This document shows positions 52,713 through 61,925 of a DNA stretch of 64,000 bases, piece by piece. The stretch covers positions 1 through 64,000 of the forward strand of contig JANXUR010000077.1 of NCBI GenBank assembly GCA_025356095.1, written 5' to 3'. The translations under genes and the position numbers were made by a program. Positions within the stretch are counted from its first letter, which is position 1. Each line of letters starts with the position of its first letter. This DNA comes from Acidobacteriaceae bacterium (lineage in GTDB: Bacteria > Acidobacteriota > Terriglobia > Terriglobales > Acidobacteriaceae). A model generated the notes under the pieces. It saw only the letters and a program-made list of their open reading frames with translations, was not told where the DNA came from and did no database searches.

Positions 52713-53750
52713 ATGAGCATTTCATTAGCCAAAACACCGCGCACACCACATATCACCTCCCTAGATCCGCAAGCCGCACTGCCGGGCGGAGAGGTGAGGA
52801 TTCGTGGCACCCGCCTGTTGTCTGCCGAAGCCGAACGGCCTTATGTCGAATTCGGTGCGACGCCCGGCGCGGTGTTAATCAGCTCCGATGATCTGGTGGT
52901 CGCGCGTGTGCCCGACGGCGTGATCAACGGAGCCGTGGCGGTGGGCACCAATGGCAATCGCAGCAACACCATGCCTCTGGCTGTGGGCGTAACCATTGCC
53001 GAGAGTCTGCACCTGGTTACCAGTCCGGCAGTGGATCACGACGGCAATATCTACGCCACGTTTTCCGGTTCGCGCGGCAACAAAGTCCCCGTCGCCTTGT
53101 TCAAGATTGATACCAACTACTCGGTCACGCCATTTGTGGAAGATATGATGAATGCCACCGCCGTGGCATTTGATCGCGCGGGGCTGATGTACGTATCTTC
53201 GCGCTTTGACGGCGCTGTGTACCGGGTGCAGCCCAACGGAACTGTTTCCACTTTTGCCGAAAGTCTCGGCGTTGCCACCGGCTTGGCATTCGACTCAGAC
53301 GGCAATCTCTATGTGGGCGACCGCAGCGGCACCATCTTCAAGATTTCGCCTGATCGCCAGATTTTCGTCTTTGCTACGCTTGAGCCCAGCGTCTCCGCCT
53401 ATCATCTGGCCTTTGACTCACACGGCAATCTGTACGTCACCGGCCCCACCACTTCCAGCTTTGAAGTTGTGCACAGAATTGACCCACACGGCGTAGTCTC
53501 CGTCTTTTATCGTGGGTTAGGCCGCCCTCAAGGTCTGGCGTTCGACTCACAAGACAACCTCTACGTGGCCGCCTCGCTCAAGGGCCGTTCGGGTATTATC
53601 CGCATCACTCCGGGGGGCGAAGCCTCCTTGGCGGTGGCCGCTCAGGGATCTGTGGGGCTCGCCTTTGCCCCCAGCGGTGCGGCTGTCATCGCTACCACCA
53701 ATGCGGTGCACTATTTGGCATGGGACACGTCCGGCTTGCCGCTGATTTAG
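52713..53750 (+). CDS. IPT/TIG + NHL-type beta-propeller protein
   Basis: 345 residues from the ATG at 52713 (TTG at 52695 is possible). An IPT/TIG-like immunoglobulin domain spans about 10-90 (PHITSLDPQAALPGGEVRIRG). Repeated blades follow of the form G-L-A-F-D-x-x-G-N-L-Y-V, at least five, as in NHL/SMP-30 propellers. No clear signal peptide or catalytic residue is seen. It is probably a binding or structural protein; the function is unknown. Confidence 0.8.
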   Translation: MSISLAKTPRTPHITSLDPQAALPGGEVRIRGTRLLSAEAERPYVEFGATPGAVLISSDDLVVARVPDGVINGAVAVGTNGNRSNTMPLAVGVTIAESLHLVTSPAVDHDGNIYATFSGSRGNKVPVALFKIDTNYSVTPFVEDMMNATAVAFDRAGLMYVSSRFDGAVYRVQPNGTVSTFAESLGVATGLAFDSDGNLYVGDRSGTIFKISPDRQIFVFATLEPSVSAYHLAFDSHGNLYVTGPTTSSFEVVHRIDPHGVVSVFYRGLGRPQGLAFDSQDNLYVAASLKGRSGIIRITPGGEASLAVAAQGSVGLAFAPSGAAVIATTNAVHYLAWDTSGLPLI

Positions 53751-53801
53751 CTTTTCGGCCACCCGGTAGCATCACCTCGATCACTTAGTTAGACTAGTTG
53801 G

Positions 53802-55046
53802 GTGAACGCCGAAATCATCGCGGTCGGCTCAGAACTGCTGACGCCCTTCCGCCAAGACACCAATTCGCTCTACCTGACTGGCAAGCTGAATGACCTCGGC
53901 GTTGAAGTCATCTTCAAGACCATCGTTGGCGATGTGCAGGAGAACCTTACCGCAGCGGCGCGGTTGGCCTTGGCGCGCGCCGACCTCGTCCTCTTCAGCG
54001 GGGGCCTCGGCCCTACCGAGGACGACCTGACCCGCGAAGCCGTCGCAGAAGTGCTTGAACTGGATTTGCAACGCGACCCGGAGATCGTCGCGCGGATCGC
54101 CACCATGTTCGCCTCGCGACGCATAAAGATGACAGACAACAATATGCGGCAAGCGGATGTCATCGTGGGGGCCACCATCCTGCCAAATCCGCTGGGTACC
54201 GCGCCCGGCCAGTGGCTCAGCCCGAGCTTTGAGGGCCGCGACAAAATTGTCATACTGTTACCCGGTCCGCCTCATGAACTGCACAGAATGTTCGACGAAC
54301 AGTGCTTGGAGCGGCTGCGCGCTGCAGTTCCACCCCTGCACATCGCCACCCGCCTGCGCAAAGTAGCGATGATCGGCGAGTCCCTGCTTGATTCCCGCAT
54401 TGCGCCGATCTATAAGCGCTATCCAGAAGTACAGACCACAATTCTTGCTGCTGCTGGTGAGATTCAGATTCATCTGCGCGCCCGGGCATCCTCGCAAGAC
54501 GAGGCAGAAGATCGCGTGGAGCGGTTGGTTGGAGAAATTGAAGATGAACTCGACGACGCGATCTTCTCTCGGGGTGAAGAAACGCTCGAGCAAATTGCTG
54601 GCTACTATCTGCAGATGCGTGAGGCTACCGTCGCCGTGGCCGAGTCGTGTACTGGTGGCCTGTTAGGCCAGCGGATTTCCAGTATCAGTGGCAGCTCGCG
54701 CTATTTTAGGGGCGGGGCCATCGTTTACTCGAATGACTTGAAGACGACATTCACCGGCATCCACCCCAAGTTGATCGAGGAACACGGTGCGGTAAGTCGC
54801 GAAGTCGCCACAGCACTTGCGCAAGGCATTCGCCAACGCTGCGATGCGACCTTCGGCATCGGCATTACAGGGGTCGCTGGCCCCTCTGGCGGCACCGAGC
54901 AAAAGCCCGTCGGCACCGTATACGTCGCGCTCGCCGACCGCGATTCCACCCAAGTCATCGAGAAGATTTACCCCGGAGACCGCAATCGCATTCGCTGGTT
55001 TGCCACGCAGCAGGCGCTGGATATGCTGCGCCGCAAATTACTCTAG
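53802..55046 (+). CDS. cinA: CinA family protein (nicotinamide-nucleotide amidohydrolase / ADP-ribose pyrophosphatase)
   Basis: 414 residues, with a GTG start. The N-terminal MoCF-like domain has IIAVGSELL, the conserved GGLGPTEDDLTREAVAE and LPGPPHELH. The C-terminal amidohydrolase domain has AVAESCTGGLLGQRIS and GITGVAGPSGGTEQKPVGTV. It recycles pyridine nucleotide by-products. It is the first gene of a tight run with thpR, plsY and gpsA. Confidence 0.94.
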   Translation: MNAEIIAVGSELLTPFRQDTNSLYLTGKLNDLGVEVIFKTIVGDVQENLTAAARLALARADLVLFSGGLGPTEDDLTREAVAEVLELDLQRDPEIVARIATMFASRRIKMTDNNMRQADVIVGATILPNPLGTAPGQWLSPSFEGRDKIVILLPGPPHELHRMFDEQCLERLRAAVPPLHIATRLRKVAMIGESLLDSRIAPIYKRYPEVQTTILAAAGEIQIHLRARASSQDEAEDRVERLVGEIEDELDDAIFSRGEETLEQIAGYYLQMREATVAVAESCTGGLLGQRISSISGSSRYFRGGAIVYSNDLKTTFTGIHPKLIEEHGAVSREVATALAQGIRQRCDATFGIGITGVAGPSGGTEQKPVGTVYVALADRDSTQVIEKIYPGDRNRIRWFATQQALDMLRRKLL

Positions 55047-55063
55047 CCGATTGCCGAAATTCT

Positions 55064-55645
55064 ATGCGCCTCTTCGTCGCCCTCGACATTGCTCCCAACG
55101 TCCGTCAGCAGTTGGCGGAGTTCCACCAGAGGGTGCAGGCTTTTGCGCCTGATGCCCGCTGGTCACGCGTCGAGGGTCTGCACGTAACGTTAAAGTTCAT
55201 CGGCGAACAGCCAGCCGAGCGACTGCCCGCGATTGCAGAGGCCCTCCGCTCGGTCCACGCCGCTCCGATCATGCTCTCCGTTTGCGGCGTCGGGTTCTTT
55301 CCAGACGCCACTAGGGCGCGTGTTTTCTGGGCCGGGGTGAATGCGGGTCAGGATCTCGCCGTGCTGGCACGCGCAGTAGATCTTGCCTTGAAGTCACTCG
55401 GCATTCCCGCAGAAGAGCATGAATATCGCCCGCACCTGACTCTGGCGCGTACCGGCTCGGGACGCCCGCAGACCTGCCGCGCCGACCGCCGGACTCCAAA
55501 CTTTGCTTCGCTGCAACAGCATTTACTCGCATCGCCAACGCTTGACTTCGGTACAATCACAGCCCGGGAGTTCTTTTTGTATCAGAGCCAACTCGGTCCC
55601 GGTGGCTCGGCCTATCTTAAGGTGAACAGCTTTCCGCTGCTATGA
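55064..55645 (+). CDS. thpR: RNA 2',3'-cyclic phosphodiesterase ThpR
   Basis: 193 residues. The two HxTx motifs of the 2H phosphoesterase fold are visible, H40-V-T-L and H124-L-T-L, and RLFVALDIAP is the usual start. It hydrolyses 2',3'-cyclic phosphate ends of RNA. Its stop overlaps the plsY start by four bases (ATGA). Confidence 0.93.
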   Translation: MRLFVALDIAPNVRQQLAEFHQRVQAFAPDARWSRVEGLHVTLKFIGEQPAERLPAIAEALRSVHAAPIMLSVCGVGFFPDATRARVFWAGVNAGQDLAVLARAVDLALKSLGIPAEEHEYRPHLTLARTGSGRPQTCRADRRTPNFASLQQHLLASPTLDFGTITAREFFLYQSQLGPGGSAYLKVNSFPLL

Positions 55646-56289
55646 ACTCATCGCTGCAAATACTCACGATGGCCGCCGTCATCGGCTACTTGCTCGGCTC
55701 GATTCCATTCGGCCTGTTGCTGGTAAAGCTATTTCTGGGCCAGGACGTCCGCCGCAGCGGCAGCGGCAACATCGGTGCCACCAACGTCGCTCGTACTTCG
55801 CCCAAATTGGGCTTGCTTACCTTGCTGCTCGATGCCGTCAAAGGCCTCGCCGCCGTTTGGATTGCTAGTCAACTCGGCGAAGGTGATCCGACTTCACCCT
55901 CCTCACTTATGCCCATGTGCGTGGCGGCGCTAGCGGCTGTGCTGGGACATAGCCTCCCCGTCTGGCTGCGATTCAAGGGTGGCAAAAGCGTAGCGACGGC
56001 GCTCGGCTCTCTCGTGTTGATCGCACCGGAAGCAGTGCTGACGATGGTCGTACTGTTCATCGTCATCGTATGGCTCACGCGCTTCGTTTCGTTGGGCTCA
56101 ATCATGAGCGCGTTAATGTTCCCAATCCTGGCCTGGCGGCTGGATCATCGCGAGTTCCCAGCCCTCTGGCTGCTCATCGCGGTTTCTGCGCTCGTTGCGC
56201 TCCGCCACCGCGCCAATTTGCAGCGGCTATTCGCCGGGAATGAGAGCCGCTTTTCACTGGGGAAGAAGCCGTCTGGTGAATCAAAGTGA
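55642..56289 (+). CDS. plsY: Acyl-phosphate glycerol-3-phosphate acyltransferase PlsY
   Basis: 215 residues with five helices. Motifs are YLLGSIPFGLLL, the Gly-rich SGSGNIGATNVART loop, and VLGHSLPVWLRFKGGKSVAT. It makes lysophosphatidic acid in the inner membrane, using the glycerol-3-phosphate produced by GpsA, whose gene follows. It ends by overlapping the gpsA GTG start. Confidence 0.95.
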   Translation: MNSSLQILTMAAVIGYLLGSIPFGLLLVKLFLGQDVRRSGSGNIGATNVARTSPKLGLLTLLLDAVKGLAAVWIASQLGEGDPTSPSSLMPMCVAALAAVLGHSLPVWLRFKGGKSVATALGSLVLIAPEAVLTMVVLFIVIVWLTRFVSLGSIMSALMFPILAWRLDHREFPALWLLIAVSALVALRHRANLQRLFAGNESRFSLGKKPSGESK

Positions 56290-57296
56290 AGACCACAATC
56301 ATCGGCGGGGGTGCATGGGGTACAGCGCTCGCCATCGTGCAAGCCCGCAAGCAACAAGGCCCAGTCTCGCTCTGGGCGCATGAAGCGGCAGTCGTCGAGG
56401 GCATCAACAATCGTCACGAGAATTCGCACTTTCTTCCGGGTATCGCTATACCCGCGCTGGTGCAAGGCACCACCTCACTCGAAGAGGCGCTGGCAGGCGC
56501 GCACATCGTCATCAGCGTGATGCCTTCGCAGCATTGCCGCAGCGTGATGGCACAAGCCGCACCCTATCTGTCACCCGAGTCTCTCATCGTCAGTGCCACC
56601 AAGGGCGTGGAAGAAGGAACCTTACTGCGCATGAGCCAAGTGATTGCAGAAGTCGTGCAGCAGGAGCGAGGCTTTGTTCCCTCTATCGGCGCACTGAGCG
56701 GACCTTCGTTCGCCAAGGAAGCCGCCAAGGGTGATCCGACTGCCCTCGCCATCGCATCTTTCGACGACGCATTCGCGCGTACCGTGCAAACCCAAATGAG
56801 CGACTCCAGCTTCCGCGTGTATACAAACCGCGATGTCGCCGGAGTCGAACTGGGTGGGGCGCTGAAGAATGTGATCGCGATCGCAGCCGGAGTCTGCCAC
56901 GGCCTCGGGTTGGGCCATAACTCAGCCGCTGCCCTCATCACTCGCGGGCTGGCGGAAATCACCCGCCTTGCCGTTGCCTGCGGTGGACATCCCGAAACGC
57001 TCGCGGGATTAGCAGGGCTGGGCGACTTGGTGCTTACCTGCACCGGCGACCTGTCGCGCAATCGCAGCGTTGGGGTCGCGCTCGGCCAAGGACGCAAGCT
57101 GGCAGAGATCGTCGCTGGCATGGAAGGCAAAGTGGCCGAGGGCGTACTCACCGTCAATGCCGCCGTCGGCCTCGCCCAACGCCACCACGTGGAAATGCCC
57201 ATCACACAGCAAATGTACGCTGTGCTGCATGACGGCAAACCGCCTCGCGAAGCGATCCACGAATTGATGACCCGCAGCGCGAAAAAGGAAGCTTGA
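56286..57296 (+). CDS. gpsA: Glycerol-3-phosphate dehydrogenase [NAD(P)+]
   Basis: 336 residues, with a GTG start overlapping the plsY stop (GTGA). The cofactor loop is GGGAWGTA (7-14). SATKGVEEGTLLRMSQ, GPSFAKEAAKGDPTA and the catalytic region VELGGALKNVIAIAAGVC follow, with GLAGLGDLVLTCTGDLSRNRSVG. It makes sn-glycerol-3-phosphate for phospholipids. It is the last gene of the lipid run. Confidence 0.96.
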   Translation: MKTTIIGGGAWGTALAIVQARKQQGPVSLWAHEAAVVEGINNRHENSHFLPGIAIPALVQGTTSLEEALAGAHIVISVMPSQHCRSVMAQAAPYLSPESLIVSATKGVEEGTLLRMSQVIAEVVQQERGFVPSIGALSGPSFAKEAAKGDPTALAIASFDDAFARTVQTQMSDSSFRVYTNRDVAGVELGGALKNVIAIAAGVCHGLGLGHNSAAALITRGLAEITRLAVACGGHPETLAGLAGLGDLVLTCTGDLSRNRSVGVALGQGRKLAEIVAGMEGKVAEGVLTVNAAVGLAQRHHVEMPITQQMYAVLHDGKPPREAIHELMTRSAKKEA

Positions 57297-57339
57297 ACCG
57301 CAGACATCACCGCAATGCTGTTGACACCTTCGGTGAAAG

Positions 57340-57684
57340 CTAACGGTTGCTGGCAGTGAAGCTTCCTACAAGACGTTGCTTCACGGTCAGGGCTGCACCC
57401 TCCGCGTCAATCGCAGCATACTCAGCGCGATGCAATTCACGAAATGCCTCATACGCTTCCCGCGACACCCACCGATCCACGGTGAGGTAGATGGGGAAAT
57501 GGATGGGGAAATCAATCGCTAAAGCGATCGCGGAGGCCGCCTCGCTGTCACTGCTGCGACTCCGCAGCAGTGACGTGCCAAGATACGCCGCATCCTGCCG
57601 AAACAGGCGCACCCACGGCCCGTCCTTCCCGTAAGCAGCCTCGAACGCAGAAGTTTGGGAGTTCGCGACCGCGAACTCCCACAT
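57340..57684 (-). CDS. ABM-domain-like small protein
   Basis: 114 residues from the ATG at 57684. WEFAVANSQTSAFEAAYGKDGPWVRLF recalls antibiotic-biosynthesis-monooxygenase ferredoxin-like domains. The C-terminal half has VDRWVSREAYEAFREL, typical of the family. A 12-bp duplication near 57480-57510 doubles a Phe-Pro-Ile motif. Function unknown; convergent with gpsA. Confidence 0.6.
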   Translation of the reverse strand: MWEFAVANSQTSAFEAAYGKDGPWVRLFRQDAAYLGTSLLRSRSSDSEAASAIALAIDFPIHFPIYLTVDRWVSREAYEAFRELHRAEYAAIDAEGAALTVKQRLVGSFTASNR

Positions 57685-57724
57685 CACTACAAAGCCTGCA
57701 TGTTGCGGAGCCACCAGCACCGCC

Positions 57725-58669
57725 CTAGACCGCTGGTGTTCCGGCACCGGGCGGCGGCGGTGTATTGCCGAACACATTCTGTTGCAGCCATCCCGCCGAG
57801 CTGCCCAAGCCGGTGAGCGCAGCTGCGCCTAGTCCCACCAACTGGAAGAACAGATGCGCCAGCGACCCGGCAATCGGCACAAACTGCATCAGAATCATCA
57901 GCAGCGCGCCCACAGCAATCGCCCCCAACGGTCCGGCGGTCTTGGCCACTAAGCGGCCCAACCACAATGCCACAGCCGTATTGCCCACCAACGCCAGCAG
58001 CAGCAGGAACAGCGCCACGGTAACAATCACGATGGCTCGTGCACTCCCCCCAAGCCCAAAGGCCGCGCCCAGAATCAGCGCCACCCCCACTGCCGCCACA
58101 CCCATTCCATAGACTGCGGCCGTCATCATCTGCTGGCCCACCATGGCCGTGGTGACTTCGATCCGTGGCCTGCCAGCGATGGCGTAGACCACCAGATACA
58201 GAACTATCCCCACAAAGCTCAGCACCACCAGAATCAGCCCAAGAATCCCCAGCGCACCTGCACCGAAGATAAATCCGCCGCCAAATTCGGTGGTCTGGCC
58301 ACCAATCGTAGCGCTCGGGTCGCGCTGAATCTTGCCGCCAAACACCGCCACATCGCCGGCAATGGAAGCGCCCGGCCCCATCTTCAATTCGCCGCCAAAC
58401 ACCGCCACATCGCCGGCCACACTTCCGTTTACCTCCGCAGTGCCGCCGAATACCGCCAAGTCGCCCGCGACGTTGCCATCCACCTTCACCGAACAGCCAA
58501 AGCAATTCACGTCGCCATCGGCCCGGTCGTTCGACTTAATGTGGATGGACTGGCTGATTTTGGTGATTTCTGACTTCCGGTCTCCATGGCGGGACGCCAT
58601 AAGAGTGCTGCACGACCCCAAGAAAATACCCAGAGCTAGACCTGCGTAGAGCAATTTCGTCATTCGCAT
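57725..58669 (-). CDS. Membrane protein with periplasmic bactofilin-like repeats
   Basis: 314 residues. An N-terminal signal (about 1-20) ends in a lipobox-like LGSC. Positions 44-125 hold a beta-helix-like repeat, with (V/I)AGDxAVFGG at about 67-76, 84-93 and 103-112, as in bactofilin and polymer-forming cytoskeletal domains. About five helices follow from 135 on, and the end is Pro-rich. It is an envelope protein, and the repeats may polymerise or cap at the membrane surface. The family is known as a domain only; the role is unknown. Confidence 0.75.
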   Translation of the reverse strand: MRMTKLLYAGLALGIFLGSCSTLMASRHGDRKSEITKISQSIHIKSNDRADGDVNCFGCSVKVDGNVAGDLAVFGGTAEVNGSVAGDVAVFGGELKMGPGASIAGDVAVFGGKIQRDPSATIGGQTTEFGGGFIFGAGALGILGLILVVLSFVGIVLYLVVYAIAGRPRIEVTTAMVGQQMMTAAVYGMGVAAVGVALILGAAFGLGGSARAIVIVTVALFLLLLALVGNTAVALWLGRLVAKTAGPLGAIAVGALLMILMQFVPIAGSLAHLFFQLVGLGAAALTGLGSSAGWLQQNVFGNTPPPPGAGTPAV

Positions 58670-58782
58670 CTTCTTCCTCCCCGGTGAAAGCGCGGCCGCG
58701 ATATGCTAGCCGCAGGCGCCTCCGGAATTGCGCAATTATAAGACCCGCCAGCCACCATGCTCAACGCACAAACCTGCGCCTA

Positions 58783-58788
58783 TATAAT
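58783..58788 (+). promoter_or_regulatory. Possible -10 box of the ftsY promoter
   Basis: TATAAT lies 57 bp before the ftsY ATG; the corresponding -35 sequence is poor. It is the only strong -10 in the 176-bp gap between the bactofilin-like gene and ftsY. Confidence 0.4.
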
Positions 58789-58845
58789 CAATACGTTAAC
58801 TGTTCGTTTCGCGCTTATGGCGAAGCGAACCCACTTTGCCTACCT

Positions 58846-59826
58846 ATGCTACGCAATCTATTCGGTAAAAGTTCCGAACCAAAACCCGCCGCCCCCGAAG
58901 CAACCGCTGCTAAACTCGGCTTTTTTGACCGGATGAAGCAGGCTGTGACCCGGACTCGCGAGAACCTGAGCGAGCGGATTGAAGCCGTGGTCTCCATTGG
59001 TAAAGAGATTGACCGCTCCACGCTCGATGAGCTGGAAGCCACCCTGATCGGCGCAGACCTCGGCACCACAACGACCCACGAGATCCTCGAAAAGCTGCGC
59101 TTACGTGCAGACCGGCGGCAGATTAAAGATGCCGATGAATTGAAGCAACTGCTGCGCGCCGAGGTTCTTGGCATTCTGCAATCCGCCAATCAAAAGCCGC
59201 CCGCCGAAACCGAGGGGCCAGAAGTGATTTTGATGGTGGGCGTGAATGGCACCGGAAAGACCACAACCGTCGGCAAACTTGCCCATCTGTTGCAAGGCCA
59301 GGGCAAGAGTGTAGTGCTGTGCGCGGCAGACACCTTTCGCGCTGCCGCGATTGATCAATTACTGGTGTGGGGCGAACGCAGCGGGGTGGAAGTGGTCAAG
59401 ACCAAACCCGGCGGCGACCCCGCAGCCGTGCTGTTTGACGCGCTAGAGTCTGCCAAGACCAAGCACACCGACTACGTTTTAGTGGATACCGCCGGCCGTT
59501 TGCACAACAAGGTGGGCCTCATGGCCGAGCTCGACAAAATTCGCCGCACCGCAGGCCGGTTGGTACCGGGCGCGCCCCACGAAGTGTTGCTGGTGATGGA
59601 CGCCACCACCGGCCAGAACGGCCTGCAGCAGGCGCGCCAGTTTACCGAGTCAGCGGGCGTTACCGGCATCGTGCTCACGAAGCTTGACGGCACGGCCAAG
59701 GGCGGCGTCATCGTTGCCATCGCACGTGAGATGGGCCTGCCGGTGCGCTTTGTCGGCGTGGGTGAAAAAATCGGCGACTTGTTGCCCTTCGATGCTCAAG
59801 CTTTTGCCGAGTCACTGTTTAGCTAG
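58846..59826 (+). CDS. ftsY: Signal recognition particle receptor FtsY
   Basis: 326 residues from the ATG at 58846. The N-domain four-helix part is followed by the G-domain: G1 [10 protein letters not shown] (131-140), [34 protein letters not shown] and [13 protein letters not shown] at the end. It docks ribosome-SRP complexes at the membrane. The usual acidic A-domain is almost absent, as in many short FtsY proteins. An upstream frame of 54 codons lacks an RBS and looks non-coding. Confidence 0.96.
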   Translation: MLRNLFGKSSEPKPAAPEATAAKLGFFDRMKQAVTRTRENLSERIEAVVSIGKEIDRSTLDELEATLIGADLGTTTTHEILEKLRLRADRRQIKDADELKQLLRAEVLGILQSANQKPPAETEGPEVILMVGVNGTGKTTTVGKLAHLLQGQGKSVVLCAADTFRAAAIDQLLVWGERSGVEVVKTKPGGDPAAVLFDALESAKTKHTDYVLVDTAGRLHNKVGLMAELDKIRRTAGRLVPGAPHEVLLVMDATTGQNGLQQARQFTESAGVTGIVLTKLDGTAKGGVIVAIAREMGLPVRFVGVGEKIGDLLPFDAQAFAESLFS

Positions 59827-59893
59827 CGATTGACTTTTCGTGTGTTTGCTCCGGACCGGCAGTTGCGGTGCCGGAGGTTAAGGTTGACCCGAA

Positions 59894-61147
59894 TTGCCGA
59901 AATCATCATCGAAATCGAAAAGCGCCAAGTTGTCGAAGCTGGATCTCACCTACCTCGCTCGCGCGCTCGAACTAGCACGCCAAGGGGTAGGGCTAGCGTC
60001 GCCCAACCCCTGCGTCGGGGCGGTGATTGTAGCGGCCAACGGAGCAGTCGCTGGCGAAGGCACACACCTTTACGCAGATCGCAAACATGCAGAGATCGTT
60101 GCCCTGGCACAGGCCGAACACGTGGCTCCCGATGCGGCGAAGGGCGGCACGCTCTACCTGAACCTCGAACCCTGCTCTCACTTCGGACGCACCGCTCCCT
60201 GCGCAGAAGCAGTTATTAGGGCCGGCATCAGCCGGGTCGTATGTCTGATGGAAGACCCCAATCCAGAGGTGGCAGGCAAGGGCTTTGCCATGTTGCGCGC
60301 CGCAGGAATTGCCGTGGACTTGGCTAAAGCACCGAACGCGGTGCCTACAAATGCTGCTCTAACAAGCCCGTTGCCAGCCGGCCTTGTGCAGCAATCCCGC
60401 CTCTTAAATGAGGCCTTCGCCGCGTGGATTCGCCGCCGCACCCCGCTGGTCACACTCAAGGCTGGCATGACGCTCGATGGCCGCATTGCCGCGCCTCCGA
60501 GCCCTCTGGCCGGAAGTGCTCCGCTCGCCTTGCCCGAAGCCGAGAGCGGCTGGATCACTGGTGCTAAGTCGCGAGCTCACGTCCACCAACTCCGCCACCA
60601 GAGCGATGCGATTCTGGTGGGCGTCGGCACAGTTCTGGCTGATAATCCCCTGCTCAACGATCGCAGTGGCCGCCCCCGTCGTCGCCCCCTGTTGCGCGTC
60701 ATTATGGACTCCAAGCTGCGGCTTCCCCTGCATTCGCGCATCGTCAAAACAGCCGAAGAGGACGTGATTGTTTTTTGTTCTTTCGCCGAAGAAAAGCGCC
60801 GCGCGCAACTGGAAGATGCCGGCATTCGGGTCGAGCAAGTGCCGCTCGCCAAAGACGGCCACCCTGACCTGCATGCCGTGTTGCATCGCCTAGGTGCAAT
60901 GGAGATGACCTCCCTGCTGATTGAAGGCGGCTCCCGCGTCAACGCTGCAGCACTGGCATTCGGAATCGTGGACAAGCTCTTTCTTTTCTACGCGCCCATC
61001 ATTCTGGGTGGTGACGCCGTGCCTATCGCCAGCAGCACCGGCTTTCACTCCATTAATCAGTCCGCGCGACTGCGCTCCTACGTCACCCACCGCTTTGGTG
61101 ACGATTTCGCGGTAGAAGGTTACTTGAAAGATCCGTATCGCGACTAG
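59894..61147 (+). CDS. ribD: Bifunctional riboflavin biosynthesis protein RibD
   Basis: 417 residues starting at TTG. The deaminase domain has the zinc site H65-A-E67 (KHAEIVAL) with C94 and C103 in LEPCSHFGRTAPC. The reductase domain starts near 170 and ends with SLLIEGGSRVNAAAL. It performs deamination and side-chain reduction of the pyrimidine precursor. The Ser/Lys-rich first 12 residues are variable, so a later start (TTG, SKLDLTYLARAL) is possible. No FMN riboswitch is seen upstream. Confidence 0.94.
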   Translation: MPKSSSKSKSAKLSKLDLTYLARALELARQGVGLASPNPCVGAVIVAANGAVAGEGTHLYADRKHAEIVALAQAEHVAPDAAKGGTLYLNLEPCSHFGRTAPCAEAVIRAGISRVVCLMEDPNPEVAGKGFAMLRAAGIAVDLAKAPNAVPTNAALTSPLPAGLVQQSRLLNEAFAAWIRRRTPLVTLKAGMTLDGRIAAPPSPLAGSAPLALPEAESGWITGAKSRAHVHQLRHQSDAILVGVGTVLADNPLLNDRSGRPRRRPLLRVIMDSKLRLPLHSRIVKTAEEDVIVFCSFAEEKRRAQLEDAGIRVEQVPLAKDGHPDLHAVLHRLGAMEMTSLLIEGGSRVNAAALAFGIVDKLFLFYAPIILGGDAVPIASSTGFHSINQSARLRSYVTHRFGDDFAVEGYLKDPYRD

Positions 61148-61186
61148 GACGCGTGGCAATGGAGCCAGAGCACGGGATGCAACGCA

Positions 61187-61235
61187 GTGCAATGCAATGC
61201 AATGGATGCATGGAAATGAAATGCAACGGGCACCG
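61187..61235. repeat. GCAAT-type short repeats
   Basis: The 105-bp gap between ribD and ribE contains GCAAT three times in a row, then related GATGCATGG and GAAATGAAATGC stretches. It is low-complexity sequence, with no riboswitch fold visible. Confidence 0.5.
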
Positions 61236-61252
61236 CAAATTACAATAGCCTT

Positions 61253-61855
61253 ATGTTCACCGGAATCATTGAAGAAGTCGGCCAGATTACCCGCATTGAC
61301 GTGCAAGGGGAAAACCGGCGCATCACCGTCGCGGCCCAACTGGTCACCCCCGGCCTGCATACAGGCGATAGCGTCTGCGTAAGCGGATGCTGCCTGACCG
61401 CGCTCGACATCACACCGACCTCGTTCGATGCTGACCTAGCCCCAGAGACTTGGACGCGAACCTCTTTTTCGCGCTTGCAGCCGGGGGGCCAAGTAAACCT
61501 GGAACGTTCGATGCCCGCCGATGGCCGTTTTGGCGGACACATCGTCCAAGGCCATGTGGATGGCGTGGGCACACTGCGCCGCTTCACACAACTCGCCGAG
61601 TCCGGGAATTGGTGGCTCGAGATTGAATTCCCGGCAGAAATCGAACGTTATCTCGTCTTCAAAGGCTCCATCACCATCGAAGGAATCAGCTTAACCATTG
61701 CCCGGCTGGAAGGTCGTGTCTGCTCGGTCGCCATCATTCCCCACACTTATGAAGCGACCAACCTGCGCACGCTCATTGCAGGCGACCCCGTGAATCTGGA
61801 AGCTGACGTGATCGCCAAGTATGTGGAGCGGCTGATGGTTGCACGTCAGCCATAG
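61253..61855 (+). CDS. ribE: Riboflavin synthase alpha chain RibE
   Basis: 200 residues with the internal duplication of the lumazine-binding barrel: MFTGIIEEVGQI starts the first half and GGHIVQGHVDGVG the second. The C-terminal helix is present. It dismutates two lumazines to riboflavin, and it follows ribD on the same strand. Fusions or longer forms are not seen. Confidence 0.95.
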   Translation: MFTGIIEEVGQITRIDVQGENRRITVAAQLVTPGLHTGDSVCVSGCCLTALDITPTSFDADLAPETWTRTSFSRLQPGGQVNLERSMPADGRFGGHIVQGHVDGVGTLRRFTQLAESGNWWLEIEFPAEIERYLVFKGSITIEGISLTIARLEGRVCSVAIIPHTYEATNLRTLIAGDPVNLEADVIAKYVERLMVARQP

Positions 61856-61925
61856 AAGTTGCAGGGTCCAGATTCAGCACACGATTTAGTGCGCGCGGGC
61901 TTCTAAGGCTGAAGCCGGCAGGCCA

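Noticed and set aside
59830-60219. A plus-strand frame with a good GGAGG site before TTG at 59884
   Set aside because: The ribosome site is attractive, but the frame is not RibD's, becomes Arg/Ser-rich and stops inside the certain deaminase domain.
61148-61252. FMN riboswitch before ribE
   Set aside because: The gap is only 105 bp of GCAAT-type repeats, with no RFN-element stems visible.
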